Below are positions 44,793 through 53,197 of a stretch of 64,000 bases of DNA, piece after piece. Under the pieces are notes generated by a model, which ran no database searches, was not told the DNA's origin, and saw nothing but the letters and a program-made list of their open reading frames with translations. Origin of the DNA: Marinomonas aquiplantarum (GTDB lineage: Bacteria; Pseudomonadota; Gammaproteobacteria; Pseudomonadales; Marinomonadaceae). Made by a program: the position numbers and the translations under genes. The DNA lies in the NCBI RefSeq assembly GCF_003314975.1, contig NZ_QNRF01000004.1:248001-312000 (forward strand), given 5' to 3'. Position 1 is the first letter of the stretch. Each line of letters opens with the position of its first letter.

Positions 44793-45353
44793 ATGAAAAC
44801 ATTCACTTTAGCTACACCTGCTACTCAAAAGCAATTTGGGCAGCAAGCAATCACATTGGCGTCAGATTTAAACGCAGCTGATGGTATTAATAAATCAGTG
44901 CATGCGATTAATTTTCAGAAGCTAAAATGGAAACTTACCAAGTCAGCCGAGGCCACTTGGAGCGATGAAATGTGTGACTTTGCAGAGTTAGAGTATAAGA
45001 AGTTTCTAACACTAAAGCTTCTCTATCCAAAAGTCTCTTTTGTTCCAAGTAAGATCGTCGATAAGTTTTGGCATGAGCATATATTAGATACAAAATCTTA
45101 TGCCGAAGACTGCATGATGCTATTTGGTTCGTTTCTGCATCATTATCCGTATTTTGGCATATATGGCGATGACGATCAGCGAGCTCTTCAAGCTGCTTTT
45201 GATGAGACGATTGAGCTGTATGAATCCCACTTTGGCTCGTACCCAACTGATGCATTATTTAGCCAACAGAGTGTTGAGGCAGCACGCTGTAGTGATCATG
45301 CATGTCATGTTCCATCATCTTGCGCATGTCGTGTACCAGGTGCGTGTAAATAA
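44793..45353 (+). CDS. GRDP-like (DUF1399-type) protein with cysteine-rich tail
   Basis: 186 residues from ATG 44793 (GGAGG 7 bases upstream). The core (about 60-150) has the signature of glycine-rich-domain-protein-like families: KFWHEHILDTKSYAEDC (Trp93, His94, His96) then GSFLHHYPYFGIYG (His116, His117). The His pairs could bind a metal. The last 23 residues hold five Cys (166, 171, 177, 179, 185), like a metal-binding or modifiable tail. It has its own terminator, yet it shares with the viperin gene an identical palindrome, the CCCGTTGACAA and GGAGGTTCAA blocks and the first codons ATGAAAACA. A functional link is inferred; the role is unknown. Confidence 0.75.
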   Translation: MKTFTLATPATQKQFGQQAITLASDLNAADGINKSVHAINFQKLKWKLTKSAEATWSDEMCDFAELEYKKFLTLKLLYPKVSFVPSKIVDKFWHEHILDTKSYAEDCMMLFGSFLHHYPYFGIYGDDDQRALQAAFDETIELYESHFGSYPTDALFSQQSVEAARCSDHACHVPSSCACRVPGACK

Positions 45354-45374
45354 GCTCTAAATCATATTACTTGA

Positions 45375-45410
45375 GACAATATCAGCTGATGACGGCTGAT
45401 ATTGTCTTTT
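45375..45410 (+). terminator. Terminator after the GRDP-like gene
   Basis: Perfect 12-bp stem GACAATATCAGC (45375-45386) / GCTGATATTGTC (45395-45406), 8-base loop, TTTT. It means the viperin gene must be transcribed from its own promoter, consistent with its own copy of the palindrome. Confidence 0.85.
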
Positions 45411-45466
45411 ATTAATGGCGACTGGCAGTCGCTTCCAAGAAAAATAATCATGAAATAATTACTATG

Positions 45467-45481
45467 TTGTGCAGTGCACAA
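45467..45481. promoter_or_regulatory. Palindromic site B upstream of the viperin gene
   Basis: A second exact copy of TTGTGCAGTGCACAA, 40 bases before ATG 45522. Downstream, both leaders carry CCGTT...AACGG (a small 5-bp dyad) immediately before GGAGGTTCAA and the start codon, so the whole leader is duplicated with 15 bases deleted here. Confidence 0.75.
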
Positions 45482-45521
45482 GTTGAATCTAGATCCCGTT
45501 GACAAAAAACGGAGGTTCAAC

Positions 45522-46490
45522 ATGAAAACATCTATTTCGAAAACGCTTCATTCAAACTTACGAGTTTCAAGTGCACAGGATTTAAACACACAAACGGCAA
45601 AGACCGAACTGGTTATCAATTTTCACATGACAGAAAGCTGCAACTATCAGTGCAGCTACTGCTATGCCACTTGGGATGACTTAGAAGCCAAAAATGAGCT
45701 TCATCGTTTGTCAGGGCAAGTGGAATCCCTTCTACAAAATCTTGCAGACTATTTCCTACGTCCTAATCCATTGCAGTCTGAAATGGGTTATCAGAACGTA
45801 CGCCTTAATTTTGCTGGCGGTGAGCCTATGTTGCTCGGGCAACGTTTTTTGGATGCTGTTAAGTTTGCGAATCAGTTAGGTTTTCGCACGTCTTTGATTA
45901 CCAATGGACATTATCTTACTGAGGATATTTTGGATGAATTAGCACCCTCTTTGGATGTGTTAGGGATGAGTTACGATACCGCGGATCATGCTTTGGCACA
46001 GGGTATTGGCCGTGTTGATCGCAAAAAACGTTGGATTGATGCTGAACAATTGGTGCAGATGTGCGCCCGTTATCGGTCGTTGAACCCGACGGGCGTTTTA
46101 AAGCTAAACACAGTGGTAAATGCTGTGAACTGCAATGACAGTTTGTTTGGTCTGATGAGTGAAATTAAGCCTAACAAATGGAAGTTGTTACGTGTTTTGC
46201 CTGTGCATGATCACCAGTTAACGATTACTCAGGCTGAGTATCAAGCTTATGTTCAGCGACATTCTGCGCTATCTAGCATCATTGTAGAAGAAGACAATGA
46301 TGCCATGACGCATACGTATTTGATGATCAATCCAGAAGGGCGTTTTTACCAAAATTCCGATGCAGGTTGCGGCTACATCGTCAGTAATTCGATTTTGACT
46401 GCGGGTGTTGAAAAAGCACTGAGTCAGGTTCCTTTTAACATCTCTGGGTTTAAGCAGCGTTACCAGCTTATTCCTTCGGTGATGGTTTGA
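45522..46490 (+). CDS. Prokaryotic viperin-family radical SAM enzyme
   Basis: 322 residues from ATG 45522 (GGAGG 6 bases upstream). The radical SAM cluster motif is CNYQCSYC (Cys40, Cys44, Cys47), preceded by INFHMTES as in bacterial viperins. NFAGGEP, SYDTADH and KLNTVVNAVN follow. The C-terminal region (WKLLRVLPV, YLMINPEGRFYQN, GVEKALSQVPF, FKQRY) parallels human viperin's. Viperins turn CTP, UTP or GTP into 3'-deoxy-3',4'-didehydro ribonucleotides that stop phage polymerases. No (d)NMP kinase, a common pVip partner, is next to it; a RelE-like gene follows 10 bases later. Confidence 0.9.
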   Translation: MKTSISKTLHSNLRVSSAQDLNTQTAKTELVINFHMTESCNYQCSYCYATWDDLEAKNELHRLSGQVESLLQNLADYFLRPNPLQSEMGYQNVRLNFAGGEPMLLGQRFLDAVKFANQLGFRTSLITNGHYLTEDILDELAPSLDVLGMSYDTADHALAQGIGRVDRKKRWIDAEQLVQMCARYRSLNPTGVLKLNTVVNAVNCNDSLFGLMSEIKPNKWKLLRVLPVHDHQLTITQAEYQAYVQRHSALSSIIVEEDNDAMTHTYLMINPEGRFYQNSDAGCGYIVSNSILTAGVEKALSQVPFNISGFKQRYQLIPSVMV

Positions 46491-46500
46491 GGAGGAATTT

Positions 46501-46749
46501 ATGATGAAGCAGATTATAAATGGACTCGAGTCAATTCCTTTTTCGTTGCGAGAAAAGGCACGTCAAGAAGTCTCAGATTTACTTAAATTAGGAAAGCGAT
46601 CCAGAAGGTGGAAAAAGCTATCAAACAAGAAAGACTGGATAAGTTGCAAGTTGAATAAGTGTTATCGATTGGTTGTCAGGCTTTCGAGGGTTTCTACTGG
46701 ACCGTATATCTGTATGAACCATTCGGACTACGATAAGCGCTTTAGGTAA
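46501..46749 (+). CDS. RelE/ParE-fold-like small protein co-transcribed with viperin
   Basis: 82 residues starting 10 bases after the viperin stop with a strong GAGGAGG RBS. The pattern WKKLSNKKDWISCKLNKCYR (about 37-56), then VVRL and ending YICMNHSDYDKRFR, is that of RelE/ParE-superfamily toxins (KLKG-x-R-x-RxNxxYRL, then a NHDxYDK end). It lacks an obvious antitoxin partner. The operon with viperin is seen; a functional link is inferred. Confidence 0.65.
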   Translation: MMKQIINGLESIPFSLREKARQEVSDLLKLGKRSRRWKKLSNKKDWISCKLNKCYRLVVRLSRVSTGPYICMNHSDYDKRFR

Positions 46750-46759
46750 CGTTAGAAAG

Positions 46760-47065
46760 TTAGTGGGAGTAAATAACCACACCAGATTCTCGAATTTGTT
46801 TTAACAGGGCTTGGTTGGTGAGATTTTTCTCATCCACCAAGTTGATCATGTAGGGGCTGTTTAAGTCGTCTAGTTCAATACGAAGAGAGGGGATGATGTC
46901 TTCTTTTGGTGTTGAAATAGAAAGGTCTATGTCTGAGCCGTTACGAAAATTGCCTGTGGCGCGGGAGCCGAACAGAGTCACTTTTTCAATGTCTGGATAC
47001 TTTGAAAAGGTCTCAGACATTTTTTGTAACAAGTTTGTTGGAATGCCGAATTTGGAAAGGGTCAT
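46760..47065 (-). CDS. mntA: MntA-like nucleotidyltransferase antitoxin
   Basis: 101 residues of the minimal nucleotidyltransferase family: GSRATG (33-38) and GSDIDL (43-48) with catalytic Asp45 and Asp47. In HepT-MntA systems the enzyme AMPylates a tyrosine of HepT and neutralises it. It overlaps the hepT stop by 4 bases. The gene is convergent with the viperin operon, ending 10 bases from the RelE-like gene. Confidence 0.9.
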   Translation of the reverse strand: MTLSKFGIPTNLLQKMSETFSKYPDIEKVTLFGSRATGNFRNGSDIDLSISTPKEDIIPSLRIELDDLNSPYMINLVDEKNLTNQALLKQIRESGVVIYSH

Positions 47066-47502
47066 AGGGTAGACAATTTTTCTTTCAGTTGAATGAAGCA
47101 GGCGTTGTAACTTTCCCGTACTTTTGAATATTCCGTTCCAAGAATACTCGCATCGTAGGCGTGTACCGTTTTGTTACGACTTTCGATCATGTCCATCCAT
47201 GTTTGACCGTCTTGGATGAGACCTAGGTTAAACGCCAGCCTTGTCGCGGTTCTTGATCCTGTAATGTTTTGATGACCTTCGTATTCAAGGTAGTCTTTTA
47301 AAACTTTCCAAGCCAGTTCGTGAGTGAATTCGAATCTCTGTAGAACGCCTTCCTTTATGATGTTTGGCGATTTTTCGTCGTAGGCTTCTACGGCTTCGTT
47401 TAGTTGCAGTAAGACTTTTTTATAGTTTTGAAACCGTTGTCTCCAACGTTCTGCTAGCTGACTATCTTCGGTTATATCTTTGTCGTCTCTTTGGCCTAGC
47501 AC
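47062..47502 (-). CDS. hepT: HepT-like HEPN RNase toxin
   Basis: 146 residues from a GTG start, HI0074-type substrate-binding/HEPN fold (FEFTHELAWKVLKDYLEYEG, about 57-76). The RX4HXY motif is intact as Arg109, His114, Tyr116 in SRNKTVHAY, the RNase site plus the tyrosine that MntA AMPylates. Toxin first and antitoxin second is the usual order for this type VII system. Neither gene is disrupted. Confidence 0.9.
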   Translation of the reverse strand: MLGQRDDKDITEDSQLAERWRQRFQNYKKVLLQLNEAVEAYDEKSPNIIKEGVLQRFEFTHELAWKVLKDYLEYEGHQNITGSRTATRLAFNLGLIQDGQTWMDMIESRNKTVHAYDASILGTEYSKVRESYNACFIQLKEKLSTL

Positions 47503-47554
47503 GTTTTAGCATTATGTCACAGATTACGTTGAGTAAAAGAGCGGGGCGTTCAGC

Positions 47555-48409
47555 CTATTTCCTAAAATACTCCGCCAGCGCTTGCCATTGTTGTTCTGAT
47601 TGAGCGGCGAGCATTTCGCCATCTAGCATGCTTGGACTGTATTCTTCGCCGCTGAGTAGACGGCACACACCACCCGTTTCCGTGAAGATCAGCACCCCAG
47701 CTGCGTGGTCCCAAGGCATCATTTTATAGGTTAGGCTAAATTGAAAGTGCCCGAGTGCCATCTGTCGGTAAGCCGGACAAGAGGGCAGGTTGTTGATGCG
47801 AGCGAAGCGTGTGGCCTTGATCGCAAAGTCTTTTTTTCTGTCACCGACATAGGAATGAATCGACATGATGCCAGCATGTTGTTCCAGCGGTGTGTCTGCT
47901 TGAATATGTAGTGGGACAGGGGCGGTTTCAGGAATCGCGTAGTTACCTCGCTCTGCCTGAGTCGTCGCTTGATAGTAAGCGCCTTGTCCTTTATTAGCAT
48001 AAATCCAATCATCGTTTACTGGGTCATAAAGCACACCAAAACGAGTAGTGCCTTTGACGACGACCGCTAAAATGATGCCGAAGTCTGAAAGTCCGTGAGC
48101 GAAGTTCCAAGTACCATCAATGGGATCAATGATGACACAAGTATCAGCACGGCTAATTTTGTCCGTGGTTGATGGGTCTTCAGCGACAGCTTCTTCACCG
48201 ACAATGGCCCAGTCAGGAAAACAGTGTTGAATTTCTTTGGTAATAAAGTCTTCACTGGCTTGATCGGCAATGGTGACCAAATCACTGCGACTGGTTTTTT
48301 CTTTGATATCTTGACTGTCGAGTTGGCGAAAGTGTGGCATAACAATCTCTTGGCCAGTACGACGTAAAATATTGATTAACGTGTCTTGTGTGTTTTGGTC
48401 GAGATTCAT
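47555..48409 (-). CDS. Inositol monophosphatase-family protein
   Basis: 284 residues with the IMPase metal motifs: IVGEEAV (about 74-80) and IIDPIDGTWNFAHG (about 93-106), and a WDHAAGVLIFTETGG motif near 230-245. These enzymes dephosphorylate inositol phosphate, 3'-phosphoadenosine phosphates or sugar phosphates with Mg2+. Start at ATG 48409. It is divergent from the transketolase operon, whose operators lie between the two, so it may be in the same regulon. Confidence 0.88.
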   Translation of the reverse strand: MNLDQNTQDTLINILRRTGQEIVMPHFRQLDSQDIKEKTSRSDLVTIADQASEDFITKEIQHCFPDWAIVGEEAVAEDPSTTDKISRADTCVIIDPIDGTWNFAHGLSDFGIILAVVVKGTTRFGVLYDPVNDDWIYANKGQGAYYQATTQAERGNYAIPETAPVPLHIQADTPLEQHAGIMSIHSYVGDRKKDFAIKATRFARINNLPSCPAYRQMALGHFQFSLTYKMMPWDHAAGVLIFTETGGVCRLLSGEEYSPSMLDGEMLAAQSEQQWQALAEYFRK

Positions 48410-48559
48410 AAAGCCTAACTCCGCTGCTTTTCTTTGTGAACAACCATTATACGGTATCAGTATGACAATTAGTTTATTGAGTTTGGAAATCTTGCCATGA
48501 CATTTTTTAGAGGAGGTGTTGACAAGGTTGAGATAAAGTACAAGAATAAAGATTCGAAT

Positions 48560-48575
48560 ATGAATATATATTCAA
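48560..48575. promoter_or_regulatory. Operator 1 of the sugar regulon
   Basis: TGAATATATATTCA (48561-48574), a perfect 14-base palindrome, 106 bases before the transketolase start. A TTGACA at 48519-48524 could be the -35 of a promoter just upstream, though no good -10 follows. Near-identical palindromes recur at 48633 and 52167. Confidence 0.7.
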
Positions 48576-48596
48576 AATTAAGATCAATAAACAAAC

Positions 48597-48622
48597 AGAC
48601 TCTAGATTTGGAGTCTTTTTTT
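48597..48622 (+). terminator. Terminator-like hairpin in the transketolase operon leader
   Basis: AGACTC (48597-48602) / GAGTCT (48611-48616), 8-base loop, seven T's. No plus-strand gene ends nearby, and it lies between two operators upstream of the transketolase gene. It fits an attenuator, or a guard against read-through. Confidence 0.55.
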
Positions 48623-48632
48623 GGTCTCTGGT

Positions 48633-48648
48633 TGAATATATATATTCA
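48633..48648. promoter_or_regulatory. Operator 2 of the sugar regulon
   Basis: TGAATATATATATTCA (48633-48648), the same palindrome with two extra central bases, 32 bases before the transketolase start. With operator 1 it forms a pair that could loop. Confidence 0.65.
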
Positions 48649-48680
48649 TAGTGGAATTTTAATCTTAGATAGGAGGGGTT

Positions 48681-49511
48681 ATGAATCCTTTCCAGCTTGA
48701 TGTGGATGAGCTTGAGAAAAAAGCTCGATCGATTAGACGTAAAATCATTCGGCTTAATGCCGACAGTCCAGCTGGTGGACACACAGGTGCCGATCTTTCA
48801 CAAGTTGAGATTGTGACGTCTTTGTATTTTCGCTTATTGAACTGTGCTCCTGACCGTTTGTCGGATGATGATCGTGATATTTACATCCAATCTAAAGGAC
48901 ATGCGGCAGGCGGTTATTACTGTTGCCTTGCTGAGGCGGGGTATTTTCCTGAAGATTGGTTACCTAGCTATCAGCATAATGATTCACATTTGCCTGGTCA
49001 CCCTGTTCGTCAGAAAACGCCAGGAGTCGAATTAAATACGGGCGCACTAGGGCATGGCTTGCCTGTAGCCGTTGGTCTGGCATTGGCCGCTAAGCGTGAT
49101 GGCCGTTCGAGAAAGGTTTATGTACTAACTGGTGATGGTGAGTTGGCCGAAGGCAGTAATTGGGAAGCCGCTTTAGTGGCGTCGCATTATCAGCTCGACA
49201 ATCTGATTGTTATTAATGACAAGAATAAACTGCAATTGGCAGGGCCGACTGAAACCATTATGAAAACCGATCCGCTGGACCCAAAATGGCAAGCGTTCGG
49301 TTTTTCGGTGACGCAGTGTGATGGTAATGATGTCGCTTCAATTGTCAGTACGCTAGAGGGACTAAAAGCCGAAGGCAAGCCAAATGTAGTGATTGCGAAT
49401 ACTACTAAAGGCGCTGGTGTGTCTTTTATTGCGGGACGTCCAGAATGGCATCATAGGGTGCCAAAAGGTGAAGAAATTGATCTTGCATTGAAGGAGCTAG
49501 CCGATGTCTAA
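48681..49511 (+). CDS. Transketolase, N-terminal (TPP-binding) subunit
   Basis: 276 residues with RBS AGGAGGGG. It carries the TPP and metal site (SKGHAAGGYYCCLAEAG near 73-89, LTGDGELAEGSNWEAAL near 152-168, NDKNKLQLAG near 180). It is a split transketolase: the pyrimidine-binding and C-terminal parts are the next gene, whose start it overlaps by 8 bases. Two-subunit transketolases of this kind occur in sugar catabolic operons, including the apulose-4-phosphate type. Together with the FGGY kinase it would act on a phosphorylated ketose. Confidence 0.92.
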   Translation: MNPFQLDVDELEKKARSIRRKIIRLNADSPAGGHTGADLSQVEIVTSLYFRLLNCAPDRLSDDDRDIYIQSKGHAAGGYYCCLAEAGYFPEDWLPSYQHNDSHLPGHPVRQKTPGVELNTGALGHGLPVAVGLALAAKRDGRSRKVYVLTGDGELAEGSNWEAALVASHYQLDNLIVINDKNKLQLAGPTETIMKTDPLDPKWQAFGFSVTQCDGNDVASIVSTLEGLKAEGKPNVVIANTTKGAGVSFIAGRPEWHHRVPKGEEIDLALKELADV

Positions 49512-50454
49512 CAGTGAGCATTTAGCCAATGTTATGGTGCAGTGTTTCATCGACGCGGTGAATAACGGTGTCGATTTGGTACCTGTGGTGGCGGATTCGA
49601 CTTCCACCTCTAAAATAAAGCCGTTTGTTGAAGCTTTTCCAGATCGCTTGGTCAATGTTGGCATTGCAGAGCAAGTGATGGTTGGCACGGCTGCCGGTTT
49701 GGCGCTAGCCGGAAAAGTTGCGGTAACCTGCAATGCCGCGCCTTTCTTGATTTCTCGAAGCAATGAGCAAGTTAAGGTGGATGTTTGTTATAACAACACC
49801 AATGTGAAGTTGTTTGGTTTGAATTCTGGTGCCAGTTACGGGCCGCTTGCGAGTACCCATCATTCAATTGATGATATTAGTGTGATGCGCGGCTTTGGCA
49901 ATATTCAGATTTTTGCTCCAGGGTGTCCGGTTGAGTGTAAGCAAATAATTGATTACGCCATACAGCATGAGGGGCCAGTTTACATTCGCATGGATGGTAA
50001 AGCTTTACCTGTATTACACGATGCCGAATTTCAATTTACTGCAGGTGAACCTTCTTTGCTAAGAGAGGGGCAGCAAGTGGTGATTTGTGCACTCGGGTCG
50101 GTTGTGCATGAAGCGGTTGCTGCAGCTGATAAGCTCAAAGAAGATGGAATGGACGTTGCTGTGGTAAATGTATCGTCAATTCGTCCTTTGAATCGACAAA
50201 GTTTAGCCAATCAATTGAATGACGCTCGTCATGTTGTCAGTGTAGAAGAGCACAACGTGAATGGCGGTTTAGGAAGTGTCGTGGCAGAACTTATGTCCGA
50301 ACAGGGGATAGCTGCAAAGTTGGTACGATTGGGTGTTGAAGATGGCGGCTACGCCGCGGCAGGTGATCGTCCTTATACTCGAAAAATGCTTTCTATCGAC
50401 AGTGCGGGTATCGTGAAGGTTTGTCAGCAACTTATTAATGAAACATCGATGTAA
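49504..50454 (+). CDS. Transketolase, C-terminal subunit
   Basis: 316 residues, overlapping the N-terminal subunit, with RBS AAGGAG. It holds the pyrimidine-binding domain (VNVGIAEQVMVGTAAGLAL, about 58-76, with the catalytic Glu) and the transketolase C-terminal domain (LPVLHDAEFQFTAGE region onward). It forms the active heteromer with the preceding protein. Confidence 0.92.
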   Translation: MSNSEHLANVMVQCFIDAVNNGVDLVPVVADSTSTSKIKPFVEAFPDRLVNVGIAEQVMVGTAAGLALAGKVAVTCNAAPFLISRSNEQVKVDVCYNNTNVKLFGLNSGASYGPLASTHHSIDDISVMRGFGNIQIFAPGCPVECKQIIDYAIQHEGPVYIRMDGKALPVLHDAEFQFTAGEPSLLREGQQVVICALGSVVHEAVAAADKLKEDGMDVAVVNVSSIRPLNRQSLANQLNDARHVVSVEEHNVNGGLGSVVAELMSEQGIAAKLVRLGVEDGGYAAAGDRPYTRKMLSIDSAGIVKVCQQLINETSM

Positions 50455-50466
50455 AGTGAGGCTGGA

Positions 50467-51948
50467 ATGCGCCGTGTAATTCTTGCGATAGATGAAGGTA
50501 CGACCAATGTTAAATCCTTGCTGTTGAATCCGCAGGGTGAGGTGATCGGTAAGGGGATGGCGTCTCTATCGATTCGTTTTCCTGCGGCGGGTTTGGTTGA
50601 ACAAGATCCGTTTGAAATCATTGAAAAGATGAAAGCTTCTATCACCTTGGCAATCGATTCTGTGGAAGACGATGTGGCGATTGACGCAGTGGCTATCAGT
50701 AATCAGCGTGAATCTGTTGTTCTTTGGGAGCGAAGTACTGGCAAGCCTTTAACCCAAGTGATGAGCTGGCAGTGTCGTCGCTCTGAGTCTTTGTGTGACA
50801 CCTTGCGTCAGGATCAGACGTTTAGTCGCTATGTGCAAGATGCAACTGGCTTGGTGCTCGATCCCATGTTTCCAGCCACTAAAGTGTCAATGGCGTTAGA
50901 GCAAATTCCTGATGGTCATGTCAGAGCGGAGAGAGGCGAGATTTGTGTTGGTACCGTTAACTCTTGGATGATCTGGAATATGACTCAAGATGTGTTTGTT
51001 ACAGATGCATCGAATGCGGCTCGAACTCAACTTTACAATATTGGCGAGCAAGGGTGGGATAAAACCATTCTAGCGCGTTTGGGCATTGCTTCAGAGACGT
51101 TACCAGAAGTGGTTTCTTCTTCTCAGGTTGTCGGGATGACAAAAACGTTTGGCTCACTTAAGTCTGGAATTCCGATTGCTTCTCAAATCGGAGATTCCCA
51201 TGCGGCACTATTTGGCCATGGTGGCTATAAAGCCGGAGTGGTTAAAGCTACCTATGGAACGGGCAGTTCGGTGATGGCGGCCATGCCGACATTACCAAGC
51301 ATTCGTCATGAAATCAGTACCACCATTGCTTGGCAGGATGACACGTTATTTTATGGCCTTGAGGGCAACATTACTCACACTGGTTCGGCGATAGATTGGG
51401 CTAGACGAATGCTTGGCGTGGAGAGTATTGAGGCCATGTGTCAGCTGGCTGGACAAGCGGATCCAAATCATTCCGTTTTCTTTGTACCGGCTCTGTCTGG
51501 GCTGGGTGCACCTTATTGGGATTTAGAGGCAACAGGAGTTTTTTGCGGTCTAAAAAGCTCAACAGAGCGAGCGGACATTGCGCGATCGGCGTTTGAGTCT
51601 GTAATTTTTCAAGTCGCGGATGTGTTTAATGTGATCTCAGATGAGTTACCGGAAAAGATAGAGTATTTGTGTGTCGATGGTGGACCAACACAGAATGATT
51701 GGCTTATGCAAGCTCAGGCTGATTTATTAGGCGTTACGATCCGTCGCGGTGAGGTGGCCGAAGTATCGGCAGTGGGCGCTGGGTTGCTGGCAGGATTAGC
51801 GATCGGCTGGTGGCAATCGAAAGATGAACTCGAAGATTTAGAGAATACATTTACTTTGTTTTCACCAAGACAGGATAAGCATGAATATTGGCAAGACCGT
51901 TATCAGTTGTGGTCTTTGGCGATAAAAAAAGCGCGCTTGGCTTTTTAA
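50467..51948 (+). CDS. FGGY-family carbohydrate kinase
   Basis: 493 residues: N-terminal actin-like ATPase fold (LAIDEGTTNVKSLLLNP, 6-22), SNQRESVVLWERSTGKPL (about 78-95), and the C-terminal FGGY domain with VPALSGLGAPYWD (about 339-351), YGTGSSVMA near 266 and VDGGPTQNDWLMQAQADLLG (about 399-418). The length and motifs are those of glycerol/ribulose/xylulose/apulose kinases. It is 12 bases after the transketolase pair and before the ABC transporter. The substrate is not decided by the sequence alone. Confidence 0.9.
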   Translation: MRRVILAIDEGTTNVKSLLLNPQGEVIGKGMASLSIRFPAAGLVEQDPFEIIEKMKASITLAIDSVEDDVAIDAVAISNQRESVVLWERSTGKPLTQVMSWQCRRSESLCDTLRQDQTFSRYVQDATGLVLDPMFPATKVSMALEQIPDGHVRAERGEICVGTVNSWMIWNMTQDVFVTDASNAARTQLYNIGEQGWDKTILARLGIASETLPEVVSSSQVVGMTKTFGSLKSGIPIASQIGDSHAALFGHGGYKAGVVKATYGTGSSVMAAMPTLPSIRHEISTTIAWQDDTLFYGLEGNITHTGSAIDWARRMLGVESIEAMCQLAGQADPNHSVFFVPALSGLGAPYWDLEATGVFCGLKSSTERADIARSAFESVIFQVADVFNVISDELPEKIEYLCVDGGPTQNDWLMQAQADLLGVTIRRGEVAEVSAVGAGLLAGLAIGWWQSKDELEDLENTFTLFSPRQDKHEYWQDRYQLWSLAIKKARLAF

Positions 51949-52156
51949 AATAGCCAGCTGGTTTTCAAGGACAGAGTGCTCGCGAGTAGAGTGCTTAAGA
52001 GTTGTAATCGTTTCAGTGATGGTGGTTTTCTCTATTACTGTGACTTAAGGAAAATGGATTTTTGGGGGTTCCAACATAAAAAATCAGACCGTTAGATTTT
52101 TTACTCTAGTGATATAGACATCTCTTGAGGTGTTTATTACACTTTGCTTTGAATAA

Positions 52157-53128
<972 letters not shown>

Positions 53129-53133
53129 GGCTT

Positions 53134-53165
53134 AAGCAGAAGCAAACCAAGTTTTGCTTCTGCTT
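53134..53165 (+). promoter_or_regulatory. Hairpin after the binding-protein gene
   Basis: Perfect 13-bp stem AAGCAGAAGCAAA (53134-53146) / TTTGCTTCTGCTT (53153-53165), 6-base loop, and only a short T-rich tail (TCTTTT). It probably stabilises the upstream mRNA and partly terminates, so binding protein exceeds permease. Confidence 0.75.
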
Positions 53166-53197
53166 TCTTTTACGCTAAATGAGTATCAAGGGTAGCA

